This document shows positions 53,401 through 64,000 of a stretch of 64,000 nt of DNA, one piece after another (the first letter of the stretch is position 1; each line of letters starts with the position of its first letter). Source of the stretch: Pegea sp. RAD2-039 (taxonomy: Eukaryota; Chordata; Thaliacea; Salpida; Salpidae); NCBI GenBank assembly GCA_034620365.1, contig JAQGEQ010000299.1:558001-622000 (forward strand). The letters run 5' to 3'. The position numbers and the translations under genes were made by a program. The notes beneath the pieces were generated by a model. That model searched no databases and was not told where the DNA came from. It worked only from the letters and a program-made list of their open reading frames with translations.

Positions 53401-56400
53401 TTATAAGTTTGATAGTTTTTCAAAGAATTTTATGCTCGAACCTGGACTAGTAGAGATACAAGTTTTAAGATCTGAACTTAATGTAAATCCCTCAAAACAT
53501 TCACATCTATACTCCATTCGATCATTTAAAACACATTTGTGTTCACAGTTATTAAGAACCTGAAATTTATATCACAAATATAAATATTCATGCTTTATTT
53601 AACTTAATCAGGAAAAATATTTATATTAAATATTAATTAGTATTACTCCAAAACAGCTTCAAATTATAAAAAATAACTTAACAAATATTCAATGTATAAT
53701 CAACAAATTTATCTTTCTTATCAAAAATAATTTCTCAGAGATGATAACAAGGCTTAAAAATCAATACAACAGCCTTTGAAACAAACATTTATGTTTACTT
53801 GTCTCTCGTTCAACGGTAGATAAAAAATATGTTTTATAACAGCTAAGAACATGAGATTTTACTGAAGCAAAACATGTTTTTGAGAATAAATTTATAAATC
53901 AAAGTTTTTATAAAGCAAAATATGTTTTTAAGTTACACATTAGATATGAATCTATATTCCAAGGACATTTATTGCTCTACTTTTACAAGCCACGTGACAG
54001 CTTATTATATGTTTGTTACATAATATATAAAAAAGATTTAATAACTTTGCAATCTTGTTTAGGCTGTTTTTCATCAGTGACATGAAAAGGTCCCAAACTG
54101 TAGACTTGTCCTCCCAAATCATTATCTTCTAATGATCGTCTTCTTTTTTTGCTGCAAGTCTTTGTAAATTTTATTTAGATAATTTTTAAACTAGTCTGTT
54201 TGTTTTGACTTTTACATAACTCATCATATTCTAAAACTTATTTGTTATTAGTAAAGTTTATAAATGTGCAGCCTTAGTAACTGAGTAAAAGTTCAAATAA
54301 CTTTTGAACATGTTTCTCCTGCAGCTGTATCACAAATAAAAAGATCGCAGTGAACATAGATGCTTGAGGATTGAAGCTGACTCCAGAAAAAAGGGTGAAA
54401 GTAGAATTGAACTTCTTTATCCTTAGCACAAAAGTATCGTTTGTAAGATAAACTGCTTTAGATAATGACACAGTAACAGCTTAGAATAATTATCATTATT
54501 TAATTGGTAAGTAAAATATAAAACTTGATATTATAAACAAATATTAGCAGATTGAAACAAAACTTACAATTGAATTTTTGACCATTTTGTTGAGGCTTGG
54601 TGATAGTATATCCGCTACTTCACACCTTTAGAAGAAATTATGTCAAAAGCAATCTACACTGAAATTTAGATCGATATAAGTGGTTTTGCGTAAAAGTATT
54701 TTTGCTTTTAAAATCTTTAATTAAATTGAATAGTTTTTAGATGACAAATGTACCACCTAATTTTGCTTACATAACCAAGATGTTAAGTAAGATATTTATG
54801 TAAATTCTTTGAAACATTAATCACTGATCAAGCGTTTGTGTTTGCTTATTATAAAAATTGAATGTCAATAATACATCTTAAAAAAAATTATTTTTCAACT
54901 TACTAAAAACAATCGTTTGAATTATTTAATTTTGTGAAATTAAGTTTACAGATAAATCTAATTTGTGTCATCAAGATTATTTTGATAAAATGATTTAATG
55001 ATGAAATCGTGACTCAGTTCAGTGTTAAAAAAAACAGTTTTATAAAAAAAATTGTTTGTTTAATACCATAAAAAATGGTTTCACTAACCAATTGTCAATT
55101 ACAAAAACTTGTGGTTCTAAAGATGAGTCTCTGTATGGTGATAACCAACAAGATTTCGCCTATAAAAATAGATACAGCCTTTTTAAAAGAGTTTTACTGT
55201 TAACTCTTTCCTTTACGTAATTGAACTGATATCTGAATTGCTTTTAGATTATGTAAACAGAAAGGATCTAGTTTCATTACATCAAATTCTAAATGAATCT
55301 TTGGCATTAGAGGAGGTACTCTAAATAAAGACTTAGGAAAACAATAAATTTTTATTTAATACACTTTTCATTTTTTTGTTATTTGTAGTGACGTATTGCT
55401 ATAAGAATAGAGCAACATAAATGTAGTTAATACCTGCAGTATAAGTGAATTCCAGTAACTGTCATTTAACTTGTATTCAATATAAACACTTGATGAAGTT
55501 TCTACATTATATTGCAATTGGTTGGAGTCAGCGACTTGATCGAAACCATTTGGGTAGTAGTTTGCATCGATATCAAAAGTGCTTGAAATTGGTTGTGCAG
55601 TTTTTGAATCATATCTTTAAATTAAGTAATAATAACTCGATAAATACAAACATAATTTCACAAACTAAAGATTTTTACTAGAAATTATCGTCAAATTTCA
55701 CGATTATTTGTTTTAGTACAAAGAAAAATATTTAAATATAGTTTATATATTTTATGATAGCCAAAAATAGTTCGATGAAATTTTTTAAATGAACCCCTTC
55801 AATGGCTTGATGGTGATGTAGTTGAGGCTGACGGCTGCTGAAAAAGTACATGTGACTTCGAGGTTCACTTTTGGATCTGTTGTTGTAATCATCCAGCTTT
55901 CAGTTTTGGGTTTCACATAAATGATGTAGCTAAAAGTCAAACTTGCTAAATTTGACTAAAATTCAAAAAATAACAATTTGAAAAACATTGTAAAAAATAT
56001 TTTTAAAATAATTATATAATTCATTTATAATGGTTATATAATTAAATAAAACCTAAATTCAATTATTATATTTTTTTAAATATCTTTTGATCGAAATAAT
56101 TGATTTATCTTTGATATATTTTACAAGAGAATTAGTGAAAATTTTAATTTTTCAAACTGGCAACATTATATTTTTAAAATTAAATAGTTTTATTACATTG
56201 TTAGATATGCAGTCCTGGTTAGACGTATCTATTTCGAAATAATAGTCTTGTTCTAAAGTTCTTTTAGTCGCCATACAACCAGAAATTGGTTCCAGTGAAG
56301 ATAATGATTTCGTCATATAAACATCCTCAATGTTTAAAAAGCCAATCTTGTCTGCAGTTAACTCAGTGAAAGGAATTCTATAAAAATATTTAATTAAATT

Positions 56401-57448
56401 TTTACATAATAATTTTGATATAAATGACTTCTAAAATTGTTGAAGATAATTTCATTAAGATTCATTAAAAATAAAAAAAAACTACCTGATCGAGGTCATG
56501 CTATTTGCACAGTTGACATTTGAGCTGTCTAATGGGTCCAAAACCACTGAAAATGCTTTAAAAAACAATGGTTAGTTTGAATACTACCATATATTATCAA
56601 TATATTGATGTATATAAACAATTATATTGCTGATTATTAGCATGAAATTCGATATAAATGAAAATTTAATTAGTTTATTTAATACTTTAATGACATAGTA
56701 TTAGCTCATAAAATGTTTGACATTAAAAAACATAAGCGAAAAGCAGTTAGCAAAAAATTAAGAAAATTTAGTTGATTGATTTTTAAAAAAATTTAATATC
56801 AAGAAACACATTAAGCCAGACTTTATCAACTTTCATGACTTTAGAATTATGAAAACTAGTAAAATAGTTTTAGAGTCAAAAATATATGAATAATTAAAAA
56901 CTATGAGCAAAGGTATTTTTTGTTTGATAAAGACTCAAACTGCAGGTTTTAGTCTTCAGACTTAGCATAATTTTCTTTGGTTTTAAGGAAAAAAGTTGGT
57001 AAAAATAACTTAATTTTTAGTTATAGCTTATTAAAATGCTTAGGTATAAAACTATTTGTTTAAATGAAAGTTTCTAGTCAAAACATTTCGACAGTCTCTT
57101 GCCAAACAAGACAATTTTGAAAAATAATAGTTTGTAATTACATTAAATCAAAATTGAATGATGTTTATCGTTTCTACTAAGCATTTCTTAAAAAGCTAAA
57201 TTAAATTGCTTACATTACTTTTAAAAATAGGCAAGCTTAGAAAATTGCAATGTCTTGATTCGAAATTATCTGAAGATATCTTTGAATTTATTTAAATTTT
57301 GTTTTATCTTAATAATTCATTCAATAAGAAAACTTACTCTAAAAAATCACATAAATTATATGTCTGTTGTATTATTAGTTTTGAAAAAGTATTACTCACC
57401 TAATAAAGCTTGTGTACAGAACAAAACAAGCTGCAAACAGATTTTCAT
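53401..57448 (-). CDS. Secreted ZP-domain protein with furin site and C-terminal EGF module
   Basis: No single long open frame exists, but ten exons join with matching phases into 387 aa: 57448-57400, 56555-56486, 56377-56197, 55955-55795, 55614-55434, 55159-55089, 54625-54568, 54421-54302, 54159-54046, 53559-53401. Exon 1 encodes a signal peptide (MKICLQLVLFCTQALL). Exons 2-5 resemble a ZP-N half with conserved Cys. Exons 6-8 resemble ZP-C (KSCWLSPY, FVIDNWC, IYVHCDLFICD). Exon 9 starts with TCSKKRRRSLED, a consensus furin-cleavage site like that which releases ZP proteins. Exons 9-10 carry six Cys in EGF spacing (NNCEHKC, YRCECFEGF). ZP modules polymerise into extracellular coats. No transmembrane or GPI segment is seen at the C-terminus. 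The exact acceptors of exons 4 and 8 were chosen by phase. Confidence 0.85.
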
Positions 57449-58770
57449 TCTTTATTATTAAATCTTATAAAACTTGAAAAATACTGATATAAGAAATAAA
57501 ACAAAATATTGACAGTTAATTATATACACAAGGTTGGTTATCGATTAAATTTTATTTAGCAAATCTTCATTTCAGTCAAAATCTGTTTTAGCCTATGAAC
57601 ATGAAAAATAAACGAAACTTCTGTGGATTTATAGCACTTAAACAAGTTTGATCAAGCAACTACCTATTCAGCTAACTTTGTCAAGTACTGAACATATTTT
57701 TAGCTTTATTGCTGTAAAATTTTGATGATTTAAACCCGTTTTGAAGCAAGGAAGTTAATTAGTCAGTTTCCTGTATAAATATGGTTTGTTTGAAAATCAG
57801 AGTCTTACACAATAGTTAAAGATTGTCTCTGTAAGGAATCTAGAAGTTTTTCGAGATCAATTTGATGTTGATTTATTAAATTTATCAAAATTGTCGAAAA
57901 AATTTTAGTTTTCAAATACTCAAAGAATATAAAATCTTATAAAAAATCTGTTAGTTGATTATTAATAATCTAAATTAATTAGATTCAAATATTAAACGTT
58001 GTATTTAGAACGCACCACGCCACTATTATTGTAAAAAAGGTAAAACAAATTGAGTAAAAAAAGATAACTAAGAAAAGCCTAGCAGGTTGAATGATTTGAC
58101 CAAATCTGATACTGATCAATGCAACTTATACAATATCACAAAAAGTAAAAAGATAAAATATAATAATTAATTGATGAGAGAAAGTAGAAAGTAGTGTTAT
58201 TAGGCAATTAAGGGCAAAAAATAGTTGAAATCGGATTATGAATGATCTACACAACACAAGAAAGTAAAGAACGATGTCCAAAATTGTGGCAAATATAATT
58301 TGAGCTAAGTGCCATGTGCTGCTGGCTAACTACTTGTAAATAAACACAATTGAGTATCTATGAAAGATATAAAAAACTAAGAAGGGAGCTTCTTGCAAAA
58401 AAAAGTCAAAAAAATATCGATAAAAAGATTTATTTTGTTAATAAATTGTAATAGAAATGATTTGAGCAGCTTCTTAATAAAAGTTAAAAACTTCATCTTG
58501 CTACACAACTATTAAGTCGTATTTCTAAAGCGGCCCAGAAAATAAATACAACTGAATAATTGTGAACTTTACAAGAAGAGTAAATTGAGTGGAAAACGAT
58601 TGTCAGATGGTTGACATTATTACACGATAAAAGCAAACTGAACACACAACAGACACGGAGACAAGAAGAATATAAAAGAGCAAAAATGCTGGAAATGCCA
58701 AATACACAGTAAAGTTGGTGAGGTGGAAAAGTTGGCGACTTGACATCACTGCAACTACTAGATATTTGAT
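57449..58770. other. Intergenic region between the two minus-strand genes
   Basis: Contains the ZP gene's upstream region and the 3' UTR of the XK-related gene. A possible minus-strand AATAAA lies at 58429-58434. No gene recognised. Confidence 0.5.
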
Positions 58771-61700
58771 TTAGACGTTTGTATCACTTCTAAGTGGGTG
58801 AACTTTATCGAGATTCTCAGTATTCTGCTTGAAATCACCACCGGAAGTAAGGACTTCTTTCGTGTTTCGTTTTGTTACTCGTTTGTGATTATTTGAACGA
58901 TCAACAAATGAATTGGAAGCAGCAAGCTTGCGAACAACTGAAACTCGCTCAGCGCGTTGCTTTGAGGTACTAGAACAATTATCTACTTCTTCAGAAGAGC
59001 TTGCTTTGACTTTTTTACGGATTTTATCAGTTGACTGACTGCTATGAGCAACTTTACACTCCTCTTCAACGAGAGGAATACTTTCAAACATTGTGGTTTT
59101 ATCAGAACCAGCACGATTTGAAATGGCAGTTGGTTTGTTGTGTGAAGTTTTCATCTGGTTACTTTTACCATCTGAATTACTTAATGTAGATTTTACTTCG
59201 CAGTTTCGATCTTCTGGTTCTAGAACCATCAAATGTTTGTACTTGTCCAACCAGTTCTGGACTCGATTATGACAATTCATATCCTTCATCACTTTAAATC
59301 CTTCAAGGCGAAGATCAACTCCTTTGTGGTTACTGGAATCATTTCCGTCTCGCTTACCGCTAGTTCGTTTTCTGTTACTTGTATTCTGAGTACGAATGAC
59401 TGCGGTGAGGTTCTTTAAATCTGCAGGAGGTTGAGTTTGGAAGAGAGGAGTCTGAACTTCCTGTTGATGAGATGGAGCTGGTCTATCATACAGAGCTTTG
59501 AGGAAACCAGTAGGTAAATGGTTCACTTTTTCACCACCACTTTCCACGTTTAGTTTATCATGTGAACTAGGGTTTGATTCAGCTGATTTGTTTACTACTT
59601 GGGGGGTATCAACCACCACATTTTCATCAACAACAATCTGTTCTTCATCAGTAGTGTAAAAACAACAACAAATGAAAGACTCTTTAATGAACTCTGGACT
59701 CATAAACTCACTGAGTGAAGGGATACTGTCTACTTTAGGATGAAAATGTAGATAGTAGATGACCAAGCCACAAAGTCCTACAAAAATCAACAATTAATTT
59801 GAACTGAGAATAAAGAGAAATTAATTTAAGTGATGAAAAACAAAACATTTAAGAAAAGAAAAAGACGAAATTAATTGAAGATAATTAATTTTTTTCTAAG
59901 CAATTGAATAAAAAGCTTTCTTTAAAGACAGAGCTTAAATAAAAAGAAGAAATTTATCATTAGATTAAAAAAACAACCTACCAATTGAAAAACCAATCCA
60001 TATAGTTACCAAAGCAGGAACATCAAACCAATTTGTACCATTTCGACGATTCCAGTAAACTATACTCACCACAATATTTTCAGTAAAATTGATCTGAGAT
60101 AAAAAAAGATTGAAAATCAATCTGAGACAAAATATCCTCTAAATTTAATTTCCAAAAACTGATTATAGGAAAGAAAATTTTTAATATAACTGAATCTAAT
60201 TTAAATTGTTCAAATAAATAAATTAGTTTGAAAATCTAAGTTTATGTCCATCAAAATGATTTAAAAAGATTTTCTTTTTTAAAATAACAAATTGTAAGCA
60301 TTTGAACAATGAGAATAATAACTTACCAGATAAAAGATATACATTCGCACGCGAGATTTACCTTCCTTTACATTAAAAAAACTAAACACATAAATAATTG
60401 CTAATACAGCATTAAAAAGTCTCTCTTCTAAATAAGTTTCACAAAAGTCAGTTTTCATGAGAACCAGCCAAACGAACATTATGAACCAATGGCCTCCTGA
60501 TAACAACAAAATGAAAATCTGTTTAATGAAGGAAAATAAAACTTTGGAAAATTATTAGAACAGTTTTATTAAATTATTTATGAAAAGGTAATAGTCGATA
60601 TAAAAAGTGAATTATCAACTATGAGTTGTGCAAAAAAGTAAAACTGAAAAACAAATTTTTGTTTTAGAGTAAGATTAGTGTTGACATGAAGACTAGTTTC
60701 GAGAAAATAGTCAACTACAGCAAGTCTTAGGGTTTCTAGCCAACTTTTTTCTTATTTACAAAATTAGAAGTTATCTTGAAAGCAACAAAACATAACTTGA
60801 CAGTTGATTTTGTTCAAAACAAATAAGCTGAAGTTAGCTGCATGAGAAGCGTCACAAAAATACAAAAGAATTTAAGCCAGAAAATTGATTTTTAAATTTA
60901 TAGCAAGAGAAAGTGAATCTTAACATTGTATCGACAATATACGAACCCAGGCAGATAAACGTATATTCGTGCAGTAAAGTTGCCAGCAGAACAATCGTTA
61001 GTACTCGAGATGTAATCATTCCACATCTCCACAAAGCTTGAAAAAACATCCCTAAATATGAGATTCGTTTGGGGTTTGTGGAAGATTGCCGCAAAGCTTT
61101 AGAGTAAGCTACAATTGCCCAAACCAAAGACAATAAACTGAAGAATGCTGAAACCCCTGAAAACATTGTATAGTTATCAAAGCAAGAGATGAGATTTTGA
61201 AGTAAAAACATCCAACAAACAACAACTGGAAATAAAAGTTGTAAAATCGTTTTATGTTTGAACATTTTATTTTAGTGTAACTGAAAAATATAGATCTAAA
61301 AAGTTTGGACATTTAATTTAAGAATTATTGATTTTGTTTATTGCTTTTTGCCATTGTTTTTATTAGCTCAAATATCGATACAAGTTTGTTGATGACAAGC
61401 AAATTGAAAATTACTAAATTTTGAAGGGATTAAGTTGAAAAAAAAAATTTATATATGTGAAAGTTGATGAATTTTTTTAAAAAAGAAAAAGGTTTTGTAC
61501 AAAGTAAATTGCCAATTAAAATTAGAAATCATTAATAATTAAATAGCAGATTTATGAAACATAGAAACTAAATCTTTAAATACATTTTTACAAGAAACAA
61601 AGTATTAAATTGTTACCGGTGAGAATATAATCATTTTCTTTCATCTCAATTATGATGTACGTTTGAAGGACCAACTGGGCAGCAGATTCAAGAAGACTTT

Positions 61701-63163
61701 CAAACATCCTTAACATGCTAACATCACTCATTTCCGTGTATAGGACCTAAGAAAATACTTGTAATAAGGATATTTGATTAATTGAAGAAGTTTGACAACA
61801 AATCTGTACCCAGTTAACACTGTGACTGATAAATGATGACGTGAAATTTGGTTTTAATAAATGTTAACGAAACTTCAAATGTATTTTTCGAAGTTTTTTG
61901 TTTTCACAAATAAGAATTTCAAAGCAAGCTTTGTGTCCAGTGATTTTGTTAACATAAAAGGTTTTTACTAAAAATAATTAGGAATTAATTCAGCTTTGAA
62001 TTAACACCACATTGAAAATCTGTCCATTTTAGTCAAATTGCTTCAACAGCGTTGGCATCAGTTACAAAGTGTTTAAACTAAATCTTTTCGACTAAGAAAA
62101 AAGAGTAATTAACACTGGCGATAATTGCAAAAGTTCAAGAGGATATGTGAAAGCTGAATATAAAATCATTAAATTCAATTGATATCTCGCCATATATCAG
62201 AAAATTGGTAGAAATCTGAGTTACTGGCGATGAAAATACTACTAAAAGTAATCTAAGAAATACTGAGATAAGATTTATTGAGCAAATATACAAATGCGCG
62301 ATTATTTGAATATTAAATTTCATAATTTAAAAGAAAAAAATTAGAAAAAAAGAAGTTATGAGAGAAGTAGTCCGGTAGTTTTGTAAGTTGAACAACAAAA
62401 TCTACATCTAGCTTATCACCTGATAGTCTTCAATCTTTTTACTCTTTCTAGCGTTGAAACCGATTCGAAAGATTCTGATGTAGCGATGAACAGGAGCAAT
62501 AAGAAAAAGGTGACTGATTAGAAGCCAAAATGATATTCGACGACCATCTAACTGATGCCAGCGGTAGCTGAAAACCTGCGTGACCATTTCTCGAATCAGT
62601 CTTTTGATTTAGAAGATTTGAAAAATAAGATAAAAATTAAAACAAATTGAAAAGAAAATCTTGTAAAGTAAGTTTACTAAAAATACAATTTGAAACATTT
62701 GAATGTTTATTGTTATGACAAAAGTAAGTTTTTAATAAATAAAGTTACAGATATATGTAGAACACAATATCTAATAATTAAAAACTTTCGTGGAGCTCAC
62801 CTGTACAACAATTGCAGGAAATATAAAAAATACCAAAGTTATAGCAGCCCAAGCAAAACGACTGTCTTTCATGTAGAGACAAATTAGTAAAATATCTGAA
62901 AAAAAATGTCATAAGGATTTATTTTACGACAAAACATAATCTTGCAGTGAGCTATTTGTCAGTTAAAAATTTCCAGAAGATTGATTTATGATAAGATGAA
63001 ACAAACTGAAGTACAAACCTGTGCTTATATCAGCCAAATAAGTTACAATGGAAAAAGTTACACAAATCATATCAGTCCAAGTAAAGCGAAAGTCCGGTAG
63101 GTTTTGCAAGCGTTTCTCGGCTCGAGACATATATAGACTGTTTGATTTCCTATTGTCCAACAT
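58771..63163 (-). CDS. XK-related (XKR) family multi-pass membrane protein
   Basis: XKR proteins are plasma-membrane proteins, and several scramble phospholipids during apoptosis after caspase cleavage. Eight exons with consistent phases give 674 aa: 63163-63019, 62895-62801, 62575-62420, 61746-61617, 61156-60947, 60496-60327, 60093-59982, 59777-58771. Family signs are an early helix ending in YLADISTG, SYRWHQLDGRRISFW, LRMFESLLESAAQLVLQTYI, SLLSLVWAIVAYSKALRQ, LWRCGMITSRV, GHWFIMFVW and an INFTENIVV segment. About eight to ten hydrophobic helices end near residue 350. The last exon encodes a hydrophilic Ser/Lys-rich tail of about 320 residues, with a juxtamembrane CCC cluster near residue 376 and an EEVD motif near 602. 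The long tail resembles the XKR4/6/7 group in size. The start codon is the first Met of exon 1. Confidence 0.92.
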
Positions 63164-64000
63164 TTTCAGGTTTGTTTATTGAGAAAAGAGAAAAGAAATA
63201 CAATAATTATGTTAATTAATAAATAAAATCTGCATTATAAATATTTGATTATTAGATATTATCTTTTTTATTGGTGATGATGAATTTAATATCCATATTA
63301 AAAAGAACTAACATTTTGATAAAAAATTACCCTAAACTAAGTTTTTGTTCTTATCTGTATTGTATAACTGATTTAGAGCTACATTTTCTGAATTCTCAAA
63401 TTTAAAAACTCATTTTAAATTGAGACAAGACTTTAGAAATATCAACAGTTTTGTATTATGCTCCAACAACCTCATTCAGCCCATTAAAGTCTTAACAAAC
63501 AAACTAGCATCAAAACTTGACAATTTTTATTGCAGTTGTTAAAAATTTGATTTTAAAGTAAAATAGTTATCCTGATAGAAGGTTATTTAACCCAAATTTG
63601 ATAAATAAGAATAAAAATATTTCAAATAGAAAATCAAAATGTTTCATTTCTGTGAAATATTTATCAACATTTCTCATAGCTATTTTATAACTGGTATATG
63701 GTAGTAAGCAACCACAACAAAAACAAATAAATTTACCAAAACAAAACATTATGAAAAAAAGTATATCAAAAGCAAAGATTAAAAGAAAGCAAGTCATTTT
63801 ACAACTGTTCAGATTTATACAAGTTGCCCAAAAATGGTTGTTTAAAACTCACTTTTTCAAATTTGGACTAAAACATCAATCTAAAAATCAAGTCTAGAAT
63901 TAAATTAGATAAAAAAATCAGTTAAAAGAATATTTAATGTAAAGTTTTATAAAAAATCCACATGATCTTAAGTAGGCAAACTTAAAACATTAAGCTCAAT
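63164..64000. other. Upstream region of the XKR gene
   Basis: No gene is supported. The sequence includes the presumed 5' flank of the minus-strand XKR gene. A minus-strand open frame at 63567-63797 is hydrophobic but has no family match I recognise. Confidence 0.45.

Noticed and set aside
54274-54471. Minus-strand 65-codon open frame beginning MSLSKAV
   Set aside because: It is the wrong frame over ZP exon 8. The adjacent frame gives IYVHCDLFICD with matching phases.
59233-59418. Plus-strand open frame opposite the XKR last exon
   Set aside because: It is antisense to a well-supported long coding exon.
63567-63797. Hydrophobic minus-strand open frame at the right edge as an extra XKR exon
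   Set aside because: The exon at 63019-63163 already provides a start Met and a normal XKR N-terminus. No phase-consistent join was found.
1-64000. CRISPR arrays, operons, bacterial promoters, rRNA, tRNA genes and hammerhead ribozymes
   Set aside because: The window is intron-rich animal DNA. I found no regularly spaced repeats, no complete tRNA cloverleaf and no conserved hammerhead core by eye.

Overview
This window is A+T-rich eukaryotic DNA from an animal. Every recognisable gene is split by GT-AG introns, from about 40 bp to over 2 kb long. The proteins are metazoan: thioester-containing proteins, a stefin, a cyclic-nucleotide-gated channel, RidA, a ZP-domain protein and an XK-related protein. 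Degenerate non-LTR retrotransposons and a SINE-like element are also present. An invertebrate bilaterian, possibly a flatworm or another spiralian, fits best, but nothing here fixes the taxon. All exon models were built by eye from splice sites, reading phase and family motifs.

Layout. (1) 1-21.25 kb: two tandem plus-strand genes for complement/alpha-2-macroglobulin-like thioester proteins, TEP1 (5' end outside the window) and TEP2 (complete, about 1.8 kb residues in about 35 exons). Both carry GCGEQN thioester motifs and an unusual C-terminal extension: a Cys-rich/TSP1-like module followed by a LamG-like domain. TEP1 has a frameshift in the thioester domain. (2) 20.87-31.34 kb: a 5.2-kb direct tandem duplication. 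Each unit holds the terminal LamG exon of TEP2 plus a three-exon stefin gene. The second LamG exon is a broken relic, while the two stefins differ by one residue. (3) 31.7-32.8 kb: a reverse-transcriptase relic of a LINE, interrupted by a roughly 390-bp SINE-like insertion with a likely target-site duplication. (4) 36.9-47.5 kb: a complete CNG channel gene (16 exons, 794 aa). (5) 51.3-52.8 kb: a RidA gene (5 exons, 138 aa). (6) 53.4-57.4 kb, minus strand: a secreted ZP-domain protein with a furin site and a C-terminal EGF module (10 exons, 387 aa). (7) 58.8-63.2 kb, minus strand: an XK-related putative scramblase (8 exons, 674 aa).

The genes do not form one pathway. The left third is an extracellular, innate-immunity-like cluster of thioester proteins and cysteine-protease inhibitors that is expanding by tandem duplication. 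The right two thirds are single, unrelated genes. The most notable points are the domain architecture of the TEPs, the divergence of their bait-region exons against an otherwise near-identical background, and an Asp at the position that sets thioester chemistry.
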